From: an uncultured Gammaproteobacteria bacterium
Lineage (GTDB): Bacteria > Pseudomonadota > Gammaproteobacteria > Francisellales > CACEW01
Direction: 5' to 3'
Assembly: GCA_902563055.1 (NCBI GenBank)
Contig: CACEWE010000018.1
Span: 1-35,519, forward strand
DNA: 35,519 nt
The first letter of the stretch is position 1, and each line of letters starts with the position of its first letter. Positions 33,267 to 35,519 of this stretch are shown in pieces. A program made the position numbers and the translations under genes. The notes below the pieces were generated by a model. The model was not told where the DNA came from. It did no database searches and saw only the letters and a list, made by a program, of their open reading frames with translations.

Positions 33267-33940
33267 TGGATATCGCTCTTATTTCGATTTTTCCTCATTA
33301 CTTTGATGCGCTTGAACAATTTGGTATCACCAGTGGGGCTATCAAAAAAAAATGTTGTCAGCTACACTTTTTCAACCCACGCGATTATACCACTGATCGC
33401 TATCAAAGCGTTGATGATCGCCCCTATGGCGGCGGCCCTGGAATGGTGATGCGCCCAGAACCCCTCAGCAAGGCCATTTTAGCTGCAAAAGAAAAACTAG
33501 GCGCTGATGCAAGCGTAATTTATCTAGACCCTAAAGGCTCCACGCTGCAACAAAGTCATATTGAAAACTATGCCCAATTGCAAATTCCTTTGATCCTTTT
33601 ATGCGGCCGCTATGAGGGCATTGATCAGCGTATTATCGATACGCTTGTAGATGAGAGCATTTCCATTGGCGATTATGTCTTAAGCGGCGGCGAGATTCCA
33701 GCCATGGTCCTAGTAGATGCCATCATCCGCCTTTTGCCAGAAGTTTTAAATAGCCAAGCCTCTGCGCTTGAAGACTCCTTTAGTTCTGCCAATAATGGCG
33801 CTTTAGATTACCCCCACTATACCCGCCCGCCCTCATGGCAACAATTAGAAGTGCCAAAGGTGCTTATGAGCGGGGATCATCAAAAAATTGCAGCGTTTCG
33901 TGAATCACAAAGGCCCACGGCAAAAAAGAATAAAAGCTAA
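33266..33940 (+). CDS. trmD: tRNA (guanine-N1)-methyltransferase TrmD, short form
   Basis: 224 residues from ATG 33266 (overlaps the rimM stop by 1 nt); a TTG at 33245 is only the longest frame. It methylates G37 next to the anticodon. DDRPYGGGPGMVM (50-62), LLCGRYEGID (111-120) and the trefoil-knot SIGDYVLSGGEIPAM with D151 are intact. It stops soon after VLMSGDHQKIAAF, at RESQRPTAKKNKS. E. coli TrmD (255) continues for ~30 residues with the RRPELL helix region that contacts tRNA. rplS, the usual fourth gene of this operon, does not follow. Confidence 0.93.
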   Translation: MDIALISIFPHYFDALEQFGITSGAIKKKCCQLHFFNPRDYTTDRYQSVDDRPYGGGPGMVMRPEPLSKAILAAKEKLGADASVIYLDPKGSTLQQSHIENYAQLQIPLILLCGRYEGIDQRIIDTLVDESISIGDYVLSGGEIPAMVLVDAIIRLLPEVLNSQASALEDSFSSANNGALDYPHYTRPPSWQQLEVPKVLMSGDHQKIAAFRESQRPTAKKNKS

Positions 33941-34024
33941 GTTACGCTTCACACGCACTTCGCCCAACTTGCATCCTTTGTTAAAGCCAGTATAATAACA
34001 CCAGCACAATTACCTGGAATACCA

Positions 34025-35038
34025 TTGGTTCGCATATTAAGCGTTGAGGACATTAAACGCATCGTTGCAAAAGAAGGCCTGCAGTCAATCTTACAACAAC
34101 TTTTAGATCAACAACTAGCAGACTTTAAGCGCTGGAATGACTTTTCAAAAAGCTCACGTCACGCCACGCATGGTCATAATGGCGTCATCGAACTCATGCC
34201 CATTCACGATCGCAAATACTATGCACTTAAGTATGCCAGTGACCACCAAGATAATCCTAGTAAAAATCAATTTACGGTTATAGCACAAGGTATTTTATCA
34301 GACATTGAAACTGGCGCGCCACTTTTAATCAGTGAAATGTCACTGCTTACCGCGCTTCGTACCGGCGCCCTAAGCGCACTAGCAAGCCAATTACTGGCTA
34401 ACCCAAACCCTACAATCATGGCTTTGATTGGAACTGGTGCCCAAGCGGAATTTCAAATACTTGCCCACCATCTCCTTTTGGGCATCAATCGTTTTCAATG
34501 CTTTGACACCGACCCTGAAGCAGTGCAGAAATGTTGCAATAACCTTCAAAACTATGAAATAGATATTATTCCCTGCAAAAGCATTACCCAGGCCCTAGAT
34601 CAAGCCAACATTATTACCACTATGACCTCTACCAATCAAAAGCATATCCTTTTTGATGTTGAACAGGTTCCTTCTGGCGTTCATATCAATGCACTAGGGG
34701 CTGATACCATTGGCAAAACCGAGCTAGACCCACATCTTTTAACCCTCTCGAAAATTATTGTAGAATACTTACCACAAACCAGCATTGAAGGCGAGGTACA
34801 AAATGTTCCCTTGCATCATGTAGATGCGGAAATGTGGGAGGTGGCAAGTAATATTGTTAAAGGGCGCGAACACCATGAGGAAATTACGATTTTTGATGGG
34901 GTTGGCTTTGCAATAGAAGATTACTCTACTCTTTGCTGTTTTTATGCGCTTTCCCAAAAACACCAAATCGGCACCCTCTTACCCATGACACCAAAAGCGC
35001 AAAACCCAAAAGATTTATTCGGAATACTCATTGACTAA
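34025..35038 (+). CDS. Ornithine cyclodeaminase/mu-crystallin family protein
   Basis: 337 residues from a TTG at 34025 with GGAA 5 nt upstream; no ATG is suitably placed. It is an NAD-binding enzyme of the OCD/mu-crystallin family. Catalytic-region features are ALKYASDHQDNP early, AQGILSDIETGAPLLISEMSLLTALRTGALSALAS (read in parts), the nucleotide motif ALIGTGAQAEFQ and INALGADTIGKTELDP with the conserved Asp. The family includes ornithine cyclodeaminase (ornithine to proline plus ammonia), alanine dehydrogenase and others. The GAD-x2-GK-x-EL form does not decide between them. The dihydrouridine synthase gene overlaps its end by 8 nt. Confidence 0.75.
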   Translation: MVRILSVEDIKRIVAKEGLQSILQQLLDQQLADFKRWNDFSKSSRHATHGHNGVIELMPIHDRKYYALKYASDHQDNPSKNQFTVIAQGILSDIETGAPLLISEMSLLTALRTGALSALASQLLANPNPTIMALIGTGAQAEFQILAHHLLLGINRFQCFDTDPEAVQKCCNNLQNYEIDIIPCKSITQALDQANIITTMTSTNQKHILFDVEQVPSGVHINALGADTIGKTELDPHLLTLSKIIVEYLPQTSIEGEVQNVPLHHVDAEMWEVASNIVKGREHHEEITIFDGVGFAIEDYSTLCCFYALSQKHQIGTLLPMTPKAQNPKDLFGILID

Positions 35039-35519
35039 TTGCATTGCCCCTTTAAAAATTGGCAGCTTATGCCTTAAAAACAATCTTCTTCAAGCACCGC
35101 TTGCTGGCTATTCTAACGCACCATTTCGCCTCTTAGCCTATGAATATGGGGCTAGCCTGTGTTATACCGAAATGATTAGCGCCTATACTTTAATTCATAA
35201 AAAATCTCTGCAGCAACGTTATACGTACAAAGATCCCAAGGAAAATCTTTTAGCTTTTCAACTTGGCGGTGCAAAAGCGGACATCATGGCCATGGCTGCA
35301 GCTAAAGCTCAAACATATGGCGCCGACTTGATTGATATTAATGCCGGCTGCCCAAAAGCTAAAATTCGTAAAAACCAAGCTGGCTCGAAATTATTAGAGA
35401 ACCTTGATAATACTCTGGCCATTATCAAAGCGATAAAGGCAGAAATAAGTGTCCCACTGACCTTAAAAATGCGCTTATTAGATCCAAATTCACAAGAAGA
35501 AAGTATTGCGTTTGCACAA
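35031..35519 (+). CDS. tRNA-dihydrouridine synthase (DusB-like), cut by the window end
   Basis: The frame starts at TTG 35031 (GGAA 6 nt upstream, overlapping the preceding gene by 8 nt) and runs off the window, giving about 163 residues. LQAPLAGYSNAPFRLLAYEYG is FMN-binding N-terminus of the Dus family (seen in pieces: APLAGYSNAPFR, YTEMISA). FQLGGAKADIM and the catalytic-cysteine block INAGCPKAKIRKNQAGSKLL follow. LTLKMRL is the next FMN strand. The enzyme reduces uridines in tRNA. N-A-G-C-P with K-x-R-K-x-x-A-G is closest to DusB, but the C-terminal part needed for certainty is missing. Confidence 0.85.
   Translation, partial: MTNCIAPLKIGSLCLKNNLLQAPLAGYSNAPFRLLAYEYGASLCYTEMISAYTLIHKKSLQQRYTYKDPKENLLAFQLGGAKADIMAMAAAKAQTYGADLIDINAGCPKAKIRKNQAGSKLLENLDNTLAIIKAIKAEISVPLTLKMRLLDPNSQEESIAFAQ

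Noticed and set aside
1-35519. CRISPR arrays, tRNA or rRNA genes
   Set aside because: No regularly spaced short repeats with unique spacers and no tRNA cloverleaf or rRNA sequence were recognised; the repeats present are intragenic or the folD and 52-bp duplications.

Overview
The window looks like part of a gammaproteobacterial chromosome, roughly 40% GC by eye. Conserved housekeeping blocks sit between accessory genes typical of an intracellular or host-associated bacterium. The dksA-pcnB-folK order, guaB-guaA and ffh/rpsP-rimM-trmD point to Gammaproteobacteria. Ankyrin, Sel1 and RAP-domain proteins, many transporters and mobile-element remnants suggest a Legionellales/Coxiellaceae-like lifestyle. 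The taxonomy is inferred from gene content only; there is no rRNA in the window.

Layout. 1-2115: a reverse-transcriptase remnant and an ankyrin/coiled-coil protein. 2116-6597 (minus): a tight four-gene operon, MFS sugar porter > 4-epimerase > anomeric (N-acetyl)hexosamine kinase > GalT-like nucleotidyltransferase. It reads as a Leloir-type sugar or amino-sugar salvage route. 6757-9320: ispB, a YcaD-like MFS transporter and sufE. 9468-12564: a Sel1-repeat protein, then a 52-bp perfect direct repeat bracketing a dead transposase, an orphan LeuA lacking its regulatory domain, and an 80-bp inverted-repeat element. 12604-18767: aspartate aminotransferase, dksA, pcnB, folK, pgi, an EamA transporter and a convergent CHCC zinc-finger protein. 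18890-22686: a large unknown polytopic membrane protein, an MFS transporter with a good promoter, and an unlisted 47-residue secreted peptide gene. 22975-26999: guaA and guaB (minus), folD (plus). 27000-28394: a small island between the complete folD and a second, diverged copy of the folD 3' end. It carries two ORFs that overlap exactly on a run of ten Cs (Gs on the coding strand), so they look like one gene switched out of frame. 28398-30758: a 786-residue helical-repeat plus RAP-domain protein of eukaryotic organelle type. 30965-35519: ffh, rpsP, rimM, trmD (short C-terminus, no rplS after it), an ornithine-cyclodeaminase-family gene and the start of a tRNA-dihydrouridine synthase.

How the genes fit together. 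The core genes cover isoprenoid/quinone side chain, Fe-S assembly, purine, folate and C1 metabolism, RNA processing, tRNA modification and protein targeting. The accessory genes cover sugar import and activation plus host-interaction-type proteins. The best candidates for undescribed biology are the homopolymer-split gene in the folD-flanked island, the neighbouring RAP protein (both carry Ser/Thr-Asp repeat tails and basic tracts), the small two-cysteine secreted peptide, and the amino-sugar salvage operon. No rRNA, tRNA or CRISPR array was seen.
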